NCBI GenBank assembly: GCA_046348225.1
Contig: JAXMEQ010000002.1
Coordinates: 186,001 to 250,000 of the forward strand
Length of the DNA: 64,000 nucleotides
Direction: 5' to 3'
Source: JAXMEQ01 sp046348225
GTDB taxonomy: Bacteria; Pseudomonadota; Gammaproteobacteria; Burkholderiales; Burkholderiaceae_C
Within the stretch, counting starts at the first letter, position 1, and the number at the start of each line of letters is the position of its first letter. Below the pieces are notes generated by a model, which had not been told where the DNA came from, did no database searches, and was given only the letters and a program-made list of their open reading frames with translations. The position numbers were made by a program, and so were the translations under genes. Below are positions 19,728 to 28,697 of the stretch, piece by piece.

Positions 19728-22024
19728 TAGAAAGACGTTCCGATCTGGAATTGCAATTTCTGGATTCTATCGCCAGCGAACTTGCGCACCGGGTTGGCAA
19801 TGGCCACCCGCAGCGGGCCGATCGGCGAAATCCAGCTCAAACCCACCCCCACCGACGAGCGGAACTGGCCGAAGTCAACTTTCTCGGTCTCACCAAACAC
19901 GTTGCCCACGTCAACAAAGCCGAACATGCGCAAGGTGCGGTCGTTGCCCGCACCCGGGAATGGCGCGATCACTTCGGCGTTCAGTGCCAGCTTCTTCGGG
20001 CCACCGATGCTGGAGCCTGTCACGTCACGCGGGCCCAGCGTGCCCTGCTCGAAGCCACGCACGGAGCCCAGGCCACCGGCGTAGAAATTCTTGAACACCG
20101 GGTAGGGCCGGCCGCCCAGGCCCTTGCCCCAGCCCGCTTCGCCGTTGAACGCCACCGTGTACTGGCGGTTCAGCGGAATGTACTGCTGGTACTGGTAGTT
20201 GGCCCGCAGGTAGCGGGCATCGCCGCCGACGCCCCATTCGGACGACAGACGCTGGTAACGGCCGTTGGTCGGCACCAGCGTGCTGTCGCGGCCATCACGC
20301 GACCAGCCGATGGTCAGCGGAATGGCGTTGCTGGTGTAGCCGAAGCGGTTGGCATAGGCCAGGTAGGCCGCCGGAATGTTGGTGCCTGGCTTGATGGTGG
20401 TGCGTTCAAAGCCACCGCCAAAGTACACCGTGTCCAGTTCGCTGAACGGCACCCCGAAACGCAGGCTGGCGCCCGACGTCACCAGCTCGTAATTGCCCCC
20501 CTGGTCTTCGTAAGGCTTGGAGCGGCGGTGGTAGACGTCGATCGCCCGCGAAATGCCGTCGGCCGTGAAGTACGGGTCCACGGTGTTGAAGGCGATGGTG
20601 CGGTTGTATTTGCTGGTGTTGACTTCAACACCCAGGTAATTGCCCGAACCGAAGGCGTTCTCCTGCTTGATGCTGAACGACAGCGCCAGCCGCTCGGCAC
20701 TGGAGAAGCCCGCACCCAGCTGCAGGCTGCCGGTGGGCTTTTCGACCACGTTGATGTTCAGGTCAATCTGGTCCGGCGCTCCGGGCACGTCGGTGGTCTC
20801 GATGTTGACGTCCTTGAAGTAGCCGAGCCGGTCGACCCGGTCACGCGACAGCTTGATGCGTTCGGCGTCGTACCACGAGGCCTCGAACTGGCGGAATTCG
20901 CGACGGATCACCTCGTCTCGCGTCCGGTTGTTGCCGCCGATGTTGACCTTGCGCACGTAGGCACGGCGCGACGGCTCGGCCATCAGCACAAACGACACCC
21001 GGTTGTTGACGCGGTCGACCTCCGGGCGGGCTTCGACCTGGGCAAACGCAAAGCCGAAGTTGCCAAAATAGTCGGTGAAGGCCTTGGTGGTCTCCGCCAC
21101 CTGGTCGGCGTTGTACGGCTGACCGGGCTTGATGGTCACCAGCGACTTGAACTCGTCGTCACGGTCGAGGTAATTGCCCTCGAGCTTGACGCTGGACACC
21201 ACGTAGCGCGCCCCTTCGGTCACGTTGATGGTGATCGAAATGTCCTGCTTGTTGGGCGAAATCGCCACCTGCGTGGAGTCAATGCGGAATTCCAGGTAGC
21301 CGCGCGTCAGGTAGTAGGACCGCAGTGTTTCCAGGTCGGCGTTGAGTTTGGCGCGCGAGTAGCGGTCGGACTTGGTGTACCAGCTCAGCCAGCCGCCGGT
21401 GTCCAGGTCGAACAGGCCCTTGAGCGTGGATTCGCTGAAGGCCTTGCTGCCGACCACGCGGATGTCCTTGATGCGCGCCGGCTCGCCCTCGGTCACGGTG
21501 AAGGTCAGGTTGACGCGGTTGCGCTCGATCGGCGTGACCGTGGCCACCACCTCCACCGCATAGAGGCTGCGGTTGATGTACTGGCGCTTGAGCTCCTGCT
21601 CGGCCCGGTCGGCCAGGGCCTGGTCGTAGGGCCGGCCCTCCGTCAGGCCAACGTCGCGCAGCGCCTTCTTGAGCGCGTCCTTGTCGAACTCCTTGGCGCC
21701 GACAAAGTCCACGTCGGCCACGGTGGGTCGTTCCTCGACGATAACCACCAGCACGTCGCCGTTGACTTCCAGCCGGACGTCCTTGAAAAGGCCGAGTGCA
21801 AACAGCGCACGGATCGCAGCCGACCCCTTGTCGTCGTTGTAGGCATCCCCGACTCGGAACGGCAATGACGCGAACACCGTGCCCGGCTCCACGCGTTGCA
21901 GGCCTTCCACGCGGATGTCGCGCACCGTGAACGGATCGACCGCCCAGGCCGCCTGGGCCACGAAGGCCATGGCGACCATGGCCGAAACGGTACGCAGGCG
22001 GAAGCGGTTGTATTGTTTTTTCAT
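19727..22024 (-). CDS. bamA: Outer membrane protein assembly factor BamA
   Basis: The essential outer-membrane insertase. It is 765 residues: a signal peptide (1-28, ending AQAAWA), five POTRA domains (about 30-425), and a C-terminal 16-strand barrel. The barrel has the conserved SVRGFEQGTLGPRD loop and ends in Phe (FQIGTSF), the usual outer-membrane signature. It lies between rseP and skp, the standard order. Confidence 0.97.
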   Translation of the reverse strand: MKKQYNRFRLRTVSAMVAMAFVAQAAWAVDPFTVRDIRVEGLQRVEPGTVFASLPFRVGDAYNDDKGSAAIRALFALGLFKDVRLEVNGDVLVVIVEERPTVADVDFVGAKEFDKDALKKALRDVGLTEGRPYDQALADRAEQELKRQYINRSLYAVEVVATVTPIERNRVNLTFTVTEGEPARIKDIRVVGSKAFSESTLKGLFDLDTGGWLSWYTKSDRYSRAKLNADLETLRSYYLTRGYLEFRIDSTQVAISPNKQDISITINVTEGARYVVSSVKLEGNYLDRDDEFKSLVTIKPGQPYNADQVAETTKAFTDYFGNFGFAFAQVEARPEVDRVNNRVSFVLMAEPSRRAYVRKVNIGGNNRTRDEVIRREFRQFEASWYDAERIKLSRDRVDRLGYFKDVNIETTDVPGAPDQIDLNINVVEKPTGSLQLGAGFSSAERLALSFSIKQENAFGSGNYLGVEVNTSKYNRTIAFNTVDPYFTADGISRAIDVYHRRSKPYEDQGGNYELVTSGASLRFGVPFSELDTVYFGGGFERTTIKPGTNIPAAYLAYANRFGYTSNAIPLTIGWSRDGRDSTLVPTNGRYQRLSSEWGVGGDARYLRANYQYQQYIPLNRQYTVAFNGEAGWGKGLGGRPYPVFKNFYAGGLGSVRGFEQGTLGPRDVTGSSIGGPKKLALNAEVIAPFPGAGNDRTLRMFGFVDVGNVFGETEKVDFGQFRSSVGVGLSWISPIGPLRVAIANPVRKFAGDRIQKLQFQIGTSF

Positions 22025-22081
22025 GAATCAGGGTGAGCGGCCAGCCGTCCCGGACCACCGGGGAGACAGGCCGCGAACAGG

Positions 22082-23455
22082 TTAACCAAAGAGACGGGTG
22101 ACGTCGTTGAACAGCGCAATGGACATCATGACCATGAGCAGTGCAACACCACCGCGTTGTAGCCGCTCCATCCATGCGTCGGAAACACTTCGGCCGGTCA
22201 CGCCCTCCCAAAGATAATACATCAGGTGTCCTCCGTCGAGGACCGGCAGCGGCAGCAGGTTGAGCACACCCAGGCTCACGCTGATCAGTGCCAGGAACAC
22301 GAGGTATTGCGTCAGCCCCATGCTGGCGGACTTGCCCGCATAGTCGGCAATCGTGAGGGGCCCGCTCAGATTCTTGAGCGAGGCCTCGCCAATCACCATC
22401 TTGCCCATCATCCGCAGCGTGAGCAGGGACACCTCCCAGGTGCGGACCATGCCGTTCCACAGGCCGTCCAGCGGACCATGCCGTACCAGGGTGAAGGCCG
22501 GCGGCGAGCCGATGTAGGCGCCGATGCGGCCAATGCTGCTGGCGCCCTCCTGCCGTACGTCGGGCGTGACATCCAGCTCCCGCGCCACGCCGTCACGCTC
22601 AATGCGCCAGCGCGCGGTGGCGGCCTGACCGCTGCGCGCGGACGCCCGGATCAGCTCGCGCAGCTGGGCGCCGTCAACCACCACGGTCGCGCCGACGCGC
22701 AGCACCCGGTCGCCCTGACGCAGGCCGGCGCGCTCGGCGGCGCCCCCGGGCATGACTTCGCCCACCACCGGCTGCGTCCAGGGCCCCAGAATGCCCACGC
22801 GGCGGAACAGTTGGGCGTCGGCTTCGCGCACATCCAGCCGGGCCAGGGGCAGCAGCACCTCGCCGGCCGGGTTGCCGCGGCCCGAGGCCAGCACCAGCCG
22901 GACGTCGCGGCCATCCAGGGCCCCACGGGTCAGCAGCCAACGCAGTTCCTCGAACGACCGGATATCGGCCGGCTCTTCCCCGTCAAACGCGGCCCGCGAG
23001 ACGCGCTCGCCGCCGCGCAGCCCTGCGGCCTCGGCAATTGAGCCGGCTACGGGGCTGGCCAGCACCGGCTCCGGTTCCTGGACGCCATACCAGTTGACCA
23101 GCGCATACAACAACACCGCCAGCAGCAGGTTGGCCGCCGGGCCGGCGGCCACGATGGCGGCCCGCCTGCGCAACGGCTGTGTGTTGAACGCCAGATGGCG
23201 CTCGGCGGCGTCCACCGGCGCTTCGCGCTCGTCCAGCATCTTCACGTAGCCACCCAGCGGAAAGGCGCCAATCACAAATTCGGTGTTCTGGCCGTGCTTC
23301 TGGTTTTTGGGCTGCCAGCGGTAGAGGGTCTTGCCGAACCCCACAGAAAAGCGCAACACCCGCACGCCGCAGGCCACCGCCACGCGGTAATGTCCGTACT
23401 CATGCACGGCAATCAGCAGGCCGAGGGCAACGATGAAGGCAACGACCGTGAGCAT
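22082..23455 (-). CDS. rseP: Site-2 intramembrane protease RseP
   Basis: Cleaves anti-sigma factors and signal-peptide remnants in the membrane. It is 457 residues with the zinc motif HEYGH in the first membrane segment, two PDZ domains between membrane segments, and the third zinc ligand in NLLPLPVLDGGH. It lies 57 nt upstream of bamA in the sigma-E-linked envelope block. Confidence 0.96.
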   Translation of the reverse strand: MLTVVAFIVALGLLIAVHEYGHYRVAVACGVRVLRFSVGFGKTLYRWQPKNQKHGQNTEFVIGAFPLGGYVKMLDEREAPVDAAERHLAFNTQPLRRRAAIVAAGPAANLLLAVLLYALVNWYGVQEPEPVLASPVAGSIAEAAGLRGGERVSRAAFDGEEPADIRSFEELRWLLTRGALDGRDVRLVLASGRGNPAGEVLLPLARLDVREADAQLFRRVGILGPWTQPVVGEVMPGGAAERAGLRQGDRVLRVGATVVVDGAQLRELIRASARSGQAATARWRIERDGVARELDVTPDVRQEGASSIGRIGAYIGSPPAFTLVRHGPLDGLWNGMVRTWEVSLLTLRMMGKMVIGEASLKNLSGPLTIADYAGKSASMGLTQYLVFLALISVSLGVLNLLPLPVLDGGHLMYYLWEGVTGRSVSDAWMERLQRGGVALLMVMMSIALFNDVTRLFG

Positions 23456-23494
23456 GAAATCTCCTTGAGGCGGGGGCGTGGGGCGCCAGGTCGG

Positions 23495-24700
23495 TCAGCG
23501 GGCCAGCCGCCCAATGGCGTCCTGCGCCGCCGCTCGGGCCTGCGCATCCAGCGTGAGCAAGTCTGCCAGCGACCCGGGCTTGGAGGGGGCGATGGCCTCC
23601 AAAGTTGCAAGGTTGGCGTGGTGAATCTGGTCAAAGCGCAGCCGATGGTCCAGAAAGGCGGCCACGGCCTCCTCGTTGGCGGCGTTGAGCACCGCCGTGG
23701 TGCCCGGCGCGGCCCGCAGGCACTCCCAGGCCAGCAGCAAGCCCGGAAAGCGCTCGCGGTGATCGCCGCTGTCGAAGGACTCAAAGCTCATGTCGGCCAG
23801 CGTGCTGAAGTCCAGCGCCTGTGCGCCCGACACCACACGGTCCGGCCAGGCAAGGCCATAGGCGATGGGCACGCGCATGTCGGGCGTGCCCAGCTGGGCC
23901 ACAACCGACGCGTCGCGGTACTGCACCATGGAATGGATGACGCTTTGCGGGTGAATCACCACCTCCAGCCGCTCGGGCGCCATGCCGAACAGGTAACGCG
24001 CTTCGATCACTTCCAGCGCCTTGTTCATCATGGTGGCGGAGTCCACCGAGATCTTGCGGCCCATGACCCAGTTCGGATGGGCACAGGCCTCCTCGGGCGT
24101 CACATGACGCAGGGTGTCGGGCGCACGGCGGCGGAACGGCCCGCCCGAGGCCGTGAGAATGATTTTCTCCACCCGCGCGTCCCAGGTGCCTGGGTCCTCG
24201 GGCAGGGACTGGAAGATGGCCGAATGCTCGCTGTCGATGGGCAGCAGCGTGGCCCCGCCCGCCTTGACCGCCGCCATGAACAGGTCGGCCCCCACCACCA
24301 GGGCCTCCTTGTTGGCCAACAGCAGCCGCTTGCCGGCGCGTGCCGCCGCCAGGCAGGGCGCGAGCCCCGCAGCGCCCACAATGGCCGCCATGACGGCATC
24401 CACCGACTCGTGGCTTGCTATCAATTCCATAGCGCCTTGCGCAGTCAGGACGCGGGTTGGGAGCCCGTTTTGCTTGAGCTTTTGCTCAAGTTCAAGGGCG
24501 TGCGGGACACTGGCCATCACGGCAAACTGCGGACGGAACTGGGCGCACTGGGTCAGCAGCAGGTCCACCTTGGTCGCCGCGCTGAGAGCGAACACCTCAA
24601 ACCGCTCCGGATGGCGCGCCACCACATCCAGCGTGTTGGCGCCGACCGAGCCCGTCGAGCCGAGGACGGTGATGCGTTGCTTCGTGATGCGCGGATTCAT
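23495..24700 (-). CDS. dxr: 1-deoxy-D-xylulose 5-phosphate reductoisomerase
   Basis: Makes MEP, the committed step of the non-mevalonate isoprenoid pathway; ispD and ispF lie about 25 kb away. It is 401 residues with the NADPH site TVLGSTGSVGANTLD, the conserved LANKEALV and the metal-binding SEHSAIFQ region. Repeat copy 5 is read in frame as TRVLTAQGAMELIAS just before the conserved VMAAIVGAAGL. The ATG overlaps the cdsA stop. Confidence 0.97.
   Translation of the reverse strand: MNPRITKQRITVLGSTGSVGANTLDVVARHPERFEVFALSAATKVDLLLTQCAQFRPQFAVMASVPHALELEQKLKQNGLPTRVLTAQGAMELIASHESVDAVMAAIVGAAGLAPCLAAARAGKRLLLANKEALVVGADLFMAAVKAGGATLLPIDSEHSAIFQSLPEDPGTWDARVEKIILTASGGPFRRRAPDTLRHVTPEEACAHPNWVMGRKISVDSATMMNKALEVIEARYLFGMAPERLEVVIHPQSVIHSMVQYRDASVVAQLGTPDMRVPIAYGLAWPDRVVSGAQALDFSTLADMSFESFDSGDHRERFPGLLLAWECLRAAPGTTAVLNAANEEAVAAFLDHRLRFDQIHHANLATLEAIAPSKPGSLADLLTLDAQARAAAQDAIGRLAR
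24417..24456 (-). repeat. 40-bp dispersed palindromic element, copy 5 (inside dxr)
   Basis: On the minus strand it starts CCCGCGTCC, has TGCGCAAGGC in the middle and ends in the core GCTATGGAATTGATAGC. It is read in the same frame as the other coding copies and gives TRVLTAQGAMELIA. Confidence 0.8.
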
Positions 24701-25545
24701 CGTGACACCAGGGCCGCCAACATCATGGCCAGGGGCAGTGTGGGCAGCAAGGCGTCGACCCGGTCGAGCACGCCGCCATGGCCGGGCAGCAGGCCACTGG
24801 AATCCTTGGCGCCCGCGCTGCGCTTGATCAGCGACTCCACCAGATCACCCACCACACTCATGGCGGCCAGGAACAGGGCCGCCAGCAGCACCAGCCAGCC
24901 CCCGGCACCGGCACCGGCAAGCCTGGTGTAGAGGCTGGGCACCGTGGCCTGGAACTGCGCATCCGCCGCCACCCAGGCGAAGGCCAGCACCACCACCCCG
25001 GCCATGCCGCCCCAGACGCCTTCCCAGCTCTTGCCCGGGCTGATGCCCGGCGCCAGTTTGCGGCGCCCGAAGGCCCGACCGGCAAAGTACGCAAAGATGT
25101 CGGCCACCCACACCAGCAGCAGCAGCGACAGAAGAAAGTTGATGCCCACGACCCGGGCCTGCGCGACAGCCAGCCACGCCAGCCAGAGGGCCAGCAGGCC
25201 GCCCACCAGCCGCACCGGTCTCGGAATGCCCGGCCAGCCCGCCACGCCCGCGCGCAGCAGCCAGGCGCCACCCAGCACCCAGGTAGCGCCCGACACGGCC
25301 CAGAGCACCGGCAGCGGCTGCGCCAGCCAGCCCAGCGCCCAGGAGGCGCTGCACAGCGCCAGACAGGCCGCGCCCAGCGCCCAGGATGCCACGCCGCTGC
25401 ACCCGTTCAGCCGCCCCCATTCCCAGCCACCGGCCGCAATCAACACCAGCACCACGGCCACAAACGGTTGGGGCGCCGGGTAAAACAGCGCCGGCAACAG
25501 AATGGCCAGCAGGACCAGGGCGGTGATGACGCGTTGCTTGAGCAT
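24697..25545 (-). CDS. cdsA: Phosphatidate cytidylyltransferase
   Basis: Makes CDP-diacylglycerol, the precursor of all bacterial phospholipids, at the inner membrane. It is 282 residues with about eight hydrophobic segments. The C-terminal family signature is complete: SLIKRSAGAKDSSG followed by LLPGHGGVLDRVD. It lies between uppS and dxr with a 4-bp overlap to dxr. Confidence 0.96.
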   Translation of the reverse strand: MLKQRVITALVLLAILLPALFYPAPQPFVAVVLVLIAAGGWEWGRLNGCSGVASWALGAACLALCSASWALGWLAQPLPVLWAVSGATWVLGGAWLLRAGVAGWPGIPRPVRLVGGLLALWLAWLAVAQARVVGINFLLSLLLLVWVADIFAYFAGRAFGRRKLAPGISPGKSWEGVWGGMAGVVVLAFAWVAADAQFQATVPSLYTRLAGAGAGGWLVLLAALFLAAMSVVGDLVESLIKRSAGAKDSSGLLPGHGGVLDRVDALLPTLPLAMMLAALVSR

Positions 25546-25561
25546 GCAGGCCGGGGTGCGC

Positions 25562-26308
25562 TCAGGCCGCCCGTTGAACGCGGGGGGTCGCCGCGACCTG
25601 GTCGGGCGTCATGCCAAAGCGACGCTCGCGCTGGCCGTAGTCGGCGATCGCAGCGTCGAGCGCTGCGTCGTCGAATTCGGGCCACAGCTTCTCGCTGAAG
25701 TACAACTCGGTATACGCCGCTTGCCAGAGCAGGAAGTTGCTGATGCGCTGCTCGCCGCCGGTGCGGATCAGCAGGTCCGGGTCAGGCACATGGGCCAGCG
25801 CCATGGCCTGGTGCAGGCTGGCCTCGGTGATGGGCTCGCCGCGCGCGGCGAGGCTGGCCGCCGCCTGCGCAATATCCCAGCGGCCGCCATAGTTGAAGCA
25901 CACGTTGAAGACCAGCCGGGTGTTGCCCGCCGTCAGGGCCTCGGCGCGGGCCAGACCGGCACGCACCTTGTCAGACAGTGCAGAGCGGTCGCCCACAAAG
26001 TGGATGCAGACGCCCTCTTTCTGCAGCAGCGGAATTTCACGCGCCAGCGCACCGGCGAGCAGTTCCATGAGCCCGGAGACTTCCTCGGGCGGACGGTTCC
26101 AGTTCTCGGAGGAAAAAGCGAAGACTGTCAGGACCTTGACCCCGCGCTCGCCACAATGCCGCACACAGGCGCGCAGGGCATCGACGCCCTTCTTGTGCCC
26201 CGCCACGCGCGGCAGGAAGCGGCTGGTCGCCCAGCGCCCATTGCCGTCCATCACGATCGCGATGTGATGCGGAACCGGGCCGTGCAGGGACATGTCGGAC
26301 CGCTTCAT
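25562..26308 (-). CDS. uppS: Undecaprenyl diphosphate synthase
   Basis: A cis-prenyltransferase making the C55 lipid carrier for peptidoglycan and polysaccharides. About 248 residues, with IAIVMDGNGRWA (Asp for Mg) near the N-terminus, FAFSSENWNRP in the middle and DLLIRTGGEQRISNFL near the end. ATG 26308 is 4 nt after the frr stop. ATG 26293 (MSLHG) is an alternative. Confidence 0.96.
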   Translation of the reverse strand: MKRSDMSLHGPVPHHIAIVMDGNGRWATSRFLPRVAGHKKGVDALRACVRHCGERGVKVLTVFAFSSENWNRPPEEVSGLMELLAGALAREIPLLQKEGVCIHFVGDRSALSDKVRAGLARAEALTAGNTRLVFNVCFNYGGRWDIAQAAASLAARGEPITEASLHQAMALAHVPDPDLLIRTGGEQRISNFLLWQAAYTELYFSEKLWPEFDDAALDAAIADYGQRERRFGMTPDQVAATPRVQRAA

Positions 26309-26312
26309 GGCC

Positions 26313-26873
26313 TCAAACGGCCATGATTTCCTGTTCTTTGGCCGCCACCATCTGGTCGATCTCGGCAATGTGGCGGTCCGTCACTTTCTGCACGTCGGCT
26401 TCAGTGCGCTTTTGCTCGTCTTCCGACGCCAGCTTGTCCTTGACCAGCTTCTTCACGGCATCGTTGGCATCGCGACGCAGGTTGCGCACCGCGATCTTGG
26501 CGTTTTCGCCCTCGGTGCGCACCAGCTTGGTCATTTCCTTGCGGCGCTCTTCGCTCATGGGCGGCATCGGCACGCGGATCAGGTCGCCCATGGACGCGGG
26601 GTTCAGCCCCAGGTCGCTTTCACGGATGGCCTTTTCAATCTTGGCGCCCATGCCCTTCTCCCAAGGCTGCACGCTGATGGTACGGGCGTCCAGCAGGGAC
26701 ACGTTGGCCACCTGGCTCAGCGGCGTGGGGGTGCCGTAGTAGTCCACCTGGACCACGTCGAGCAGCGCCGGGTTGGCCCGGCCGGTACGGATTTTGGTGA
26801 GGTTGTTCTTGAAGGCTGCGATGGACTGGTCCATCTTGCCCTCCACGGTTTTCTTGATGTCGGCAATCGTCAT
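26313..26873 (-). CDS. frr: Ribosome recycling factor
   Basis: Splits post-termination ribosomes together with EF-G. It is 186 residues of the standard two-domain type, starting MTIADIKKTVEGKMDQSI, with KIRTGRANPALLD and the closing EIDQMVAAKEQEIMAV. ATG 26873 is chosen for its upstream GGAG-type site and family length. It follows pyrH in the conserved order. Confidence 0.97.
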   Translation of the reverse strand: MTIADIKKTVEGKMDQSIAAFKNNLTKIRTGRANPALLDVVQVDYYGTPTPLSQVANVSLLDARTISVQPWEKGMGAKIEKAIRESDLGLNPASMGDLIRVPMPPMSEERRKEMTKLVRTEGENAKIAVRNLRRDANDAVKKLVKDKLASEDEQKRTEADVQKVTDRHIAEIDQMVAAKEQEIMAV

Positions 26874-26905
26874 GTGTTTCTCCTCTGGCTGCGGCACGCT
26901 CGCCG

Positions 26906-27628
26906 TCAGGCATACACCAGGGTGCCTTCGTCTTCGCCCATCACGACGCGCTTGAGCGCGCCGTGCTTGAAGATCGAAAACACCTTGATCGGCAGCTTCT
27001 GGTCGCGGCACAGCGCGAAGGCCGTGGCGTCCATGATGCCGAGATTCTGCGCCATGGCGTCGTCAAACGAGATTTTGGCGTAGCGGGTAGCGGCAGGGTC
27101 CTTCTTGGGGTCGGCCGTGTAAACGCCGTCCACCTTGGTCGCCTTGAGCACCAGTTCGGCACCGATTTCAGCGCCGCGCAGTGCCGCCGCCGTGTCGGTG
27201 GTGAAGAACGGGTTGCCGGTACCGGCGGCGAAGATCACCACCTTGCCCTCTTCCAGGTATTGCAGCGCCTTGGGGCGGACATAGGGCTCGACCACCTGTT
27301 CGATGGCAATGGCCGACATCACGCGGGCAATCAGCCCCTGCTTGTTCATCGCATCGGCGAGGGCCAGCGCGTTCATCACGGTGGCCAGCATGCCCATGTA
27401 GTCGGCGGTGGCACGGTCCATCCCGACCGACCCACCCGCCACGCCGCGGAAGATGTTGCCGCCGCCAATGACCACGGCCACTTCCACGCCCATGTTCACC
27501 ACCTCGGCCACCTCTTCCACCATCCGCACGATGGTGGCGCGGTTGATGCCGAAGGCATCGTCACCCATGAGGGCCTCGCCGGACAGCTTGAGCAGGATGC
27601 GCTTGTGGGCTGGCTTGGCTTCGGGCAT
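26906..27628 (-). CDS. pyrH: Uridylate kinase
   Basis: Phosphorylates UMP to UDP. It is 240 residues of the amino-acid-kinase fold, with ILLKLSGEALMGDDAFGI at the N-terminus, VIGGGNIFRG for phosphate binding and GTGNPFFTTDTAAALR in the substrate site. ATG 27628 has GGAG 6-7 nt upstream. In-frame codons further upstream reach into the tsf terminator and are unlikely to be translated. Confidence 0.97.
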   Translation of the reverse strand: MPEAKPAHKRILLKLSGEALMGDDAFGINRATIVRMVEEVAEVVNMGVEVAVVIGGGNIFRGVAGGSVGMDRATADYMGMLATVMNALALADAMNKQGLIARVMSAIAIEQVVEPYVRPKALQYLEEGKVVIFAAGTGNPFFTTDTAAALRGAEIGAELVLKATKVDGVYTADPKKDPAATRYAKISFDDAMAQNLGIMDATAFALCRDQKLPIKVFSIFKHGALKRVVMGEDEGTLVYA

Positions 27629-27677
27629 GGGCGGAACTCCTTGAATGGGCTTGAGTGTACTGAGGCTTGGGTCTTGC

Positions 27678-27700
27678 AAAAAGGGCGGCTTGCGCCGCCC
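27678..27700 (-). terminator. Hairpin terminator after tsf
   Basis: On the minus strand, GGGCGGC (plus 27694-27700) and GCCGCCC (plus 27683-27689) pair around a 4-nt loop and are followed by TTTTTG. It lies between tsf and pyrH, so it probably lowers expression of pyrH and later genes relative to rpsB-tsf. Confidence 0.8.
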
Positions 27701-27714
27701 CGGGGAAACAGGCG

Positions 27715-28614
27715 TCAGGCCGCCTGTTTGGCTGCAGCGACCTGGGCCGCCACTTCGGCCGCAAAGTCGTCCACCTTCTTCTCGATGCCCTCGCCCACCA
27801 CGTAAAGCGTGAAGCCCTTGACGGCGGTGCTGGTGGCCTTGAGCATGGCGCCCACGGTCTGCTTGCCGTCGGCGGCCTTCACGAACACCTGGTCCACCAG
27901 GGACACTTCCTTCAGGTACTTCTGCACCGAGCCTTCGATCATCTTGGCAGCGATGTCGGCCGGCTTGCCGGACTCGGCTGCCTTGGCGGTCGCCACCGAG
28001 CGCTCCTTCTCGATCAGCTCGGCCGGCACTTCGGCGCTGGTCAGCGACACCGGCTTCATGGCGGCGATGTGCATCGCGGTGTCCTTGGCGGCGACGTCGC
28101 TGCCGTCAAACTCCACCACCACGCCGATGCGCGTGCCGTGCAGGTAGGAGGCCAGCTTCGCACCGCCCTCGAAGCGCTTGAAGCGGCGGAACGACATGTT
28201 CTCGCCGATCTTGCCGATCAGGCCCTTGCGCACGTCTTCCAGCGTCGGGCCGAAGCCGTCCTGGCTGTAGGGCAACGCGCCCAGTGCGGCCACGTCGGCC
28301 GGATTGTTCCGGGCCACCAGCTCGGTCGCCGCCTGGGCAAGCGCCAGGAAGCTGTCGTTCTTGGTGACGAAGTCGGTTTCGCAGTTGGTCTCCAGCAGGG
28401 CGCCGGTGGTGCCGTCGATGTAGGCCGTGACCACGCCTTCAGCGGTGATGCGGGCCGCAGCCTTGCCGGCCTTGTTGCCGAGCTTGACGCGCAGCAGCTC
28501 TTCGGCCTTGTCCATGTTGCCGTCGGCCTCGGTCAGGGCCTTCTTGCACTCCATCATCGGAGCGTCGGTCTTGGCGCGCAGCTCGGCGACCATGCTTGCG
28601 GTAATTGCAGCCAT
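27715..28614 (-). CDS. tsf: Elongation factor Ts
   Basis: Nucleotide-exchange factor for EF-Tu. It is 299 residues: a UBA-like N-terminal domain with the signature VAELRAKTDAPMMECKKAL, and the core exchange domain after LETNCETDFV. It follows rpsB across an 83-nt gap holding a hairpin, the standard rpsB-tsf unit. Confidence 0.97.
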   Translation of the reverse strand: MAAITASMVAELRAKTDAPMMECKKALTEADGNMDKAEELLRVKLGNKAGKAAARITAEGVVTAYIDGTTGALLETNCETDFVTKNDSFLALAQAATELVARNNPADVAALGALPYSQDGFGPTLEDVRKGLIGKIGENMSFRRFKRFEGGAKLASYLHGTRIGVVVEFDGSDVAAKDTAMHIAAMKPVSLTSAEVPAELIEKERSVATAKAAESGKPADIAAKMIEGSVQKYLKEVSLVDQVFVKAADGKQTVGAMLKATSTAVKGFTLYVVGEGIEKKVDDFAAEVAAQVAAAKQAA

Positions 28615-28653
28615 TTGTATTCCTCGTTCGTTCAGTTCTTCAATCCAGTTGTG

Positions 28654-28680
28654 AAAAAGGGGCTACCAGAGCCCCTTTTT
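28654..28680 (-). terminator. rpsB-tsf intergenic hairpin (attenuator-like)
   Basis: AAAAAGGGGCT (28654-28664) and AGCCCCTTTTT (28670-28680) form a perfect 11-bp inverted repeat around a 5-nt loop. It sits between rpsB and tsf. Because tsf must still be expressed, partial termination is likely. Confidence 0.8.
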
Positions 28681-28697
28681 GCGGCCCGGCGGGCGAA

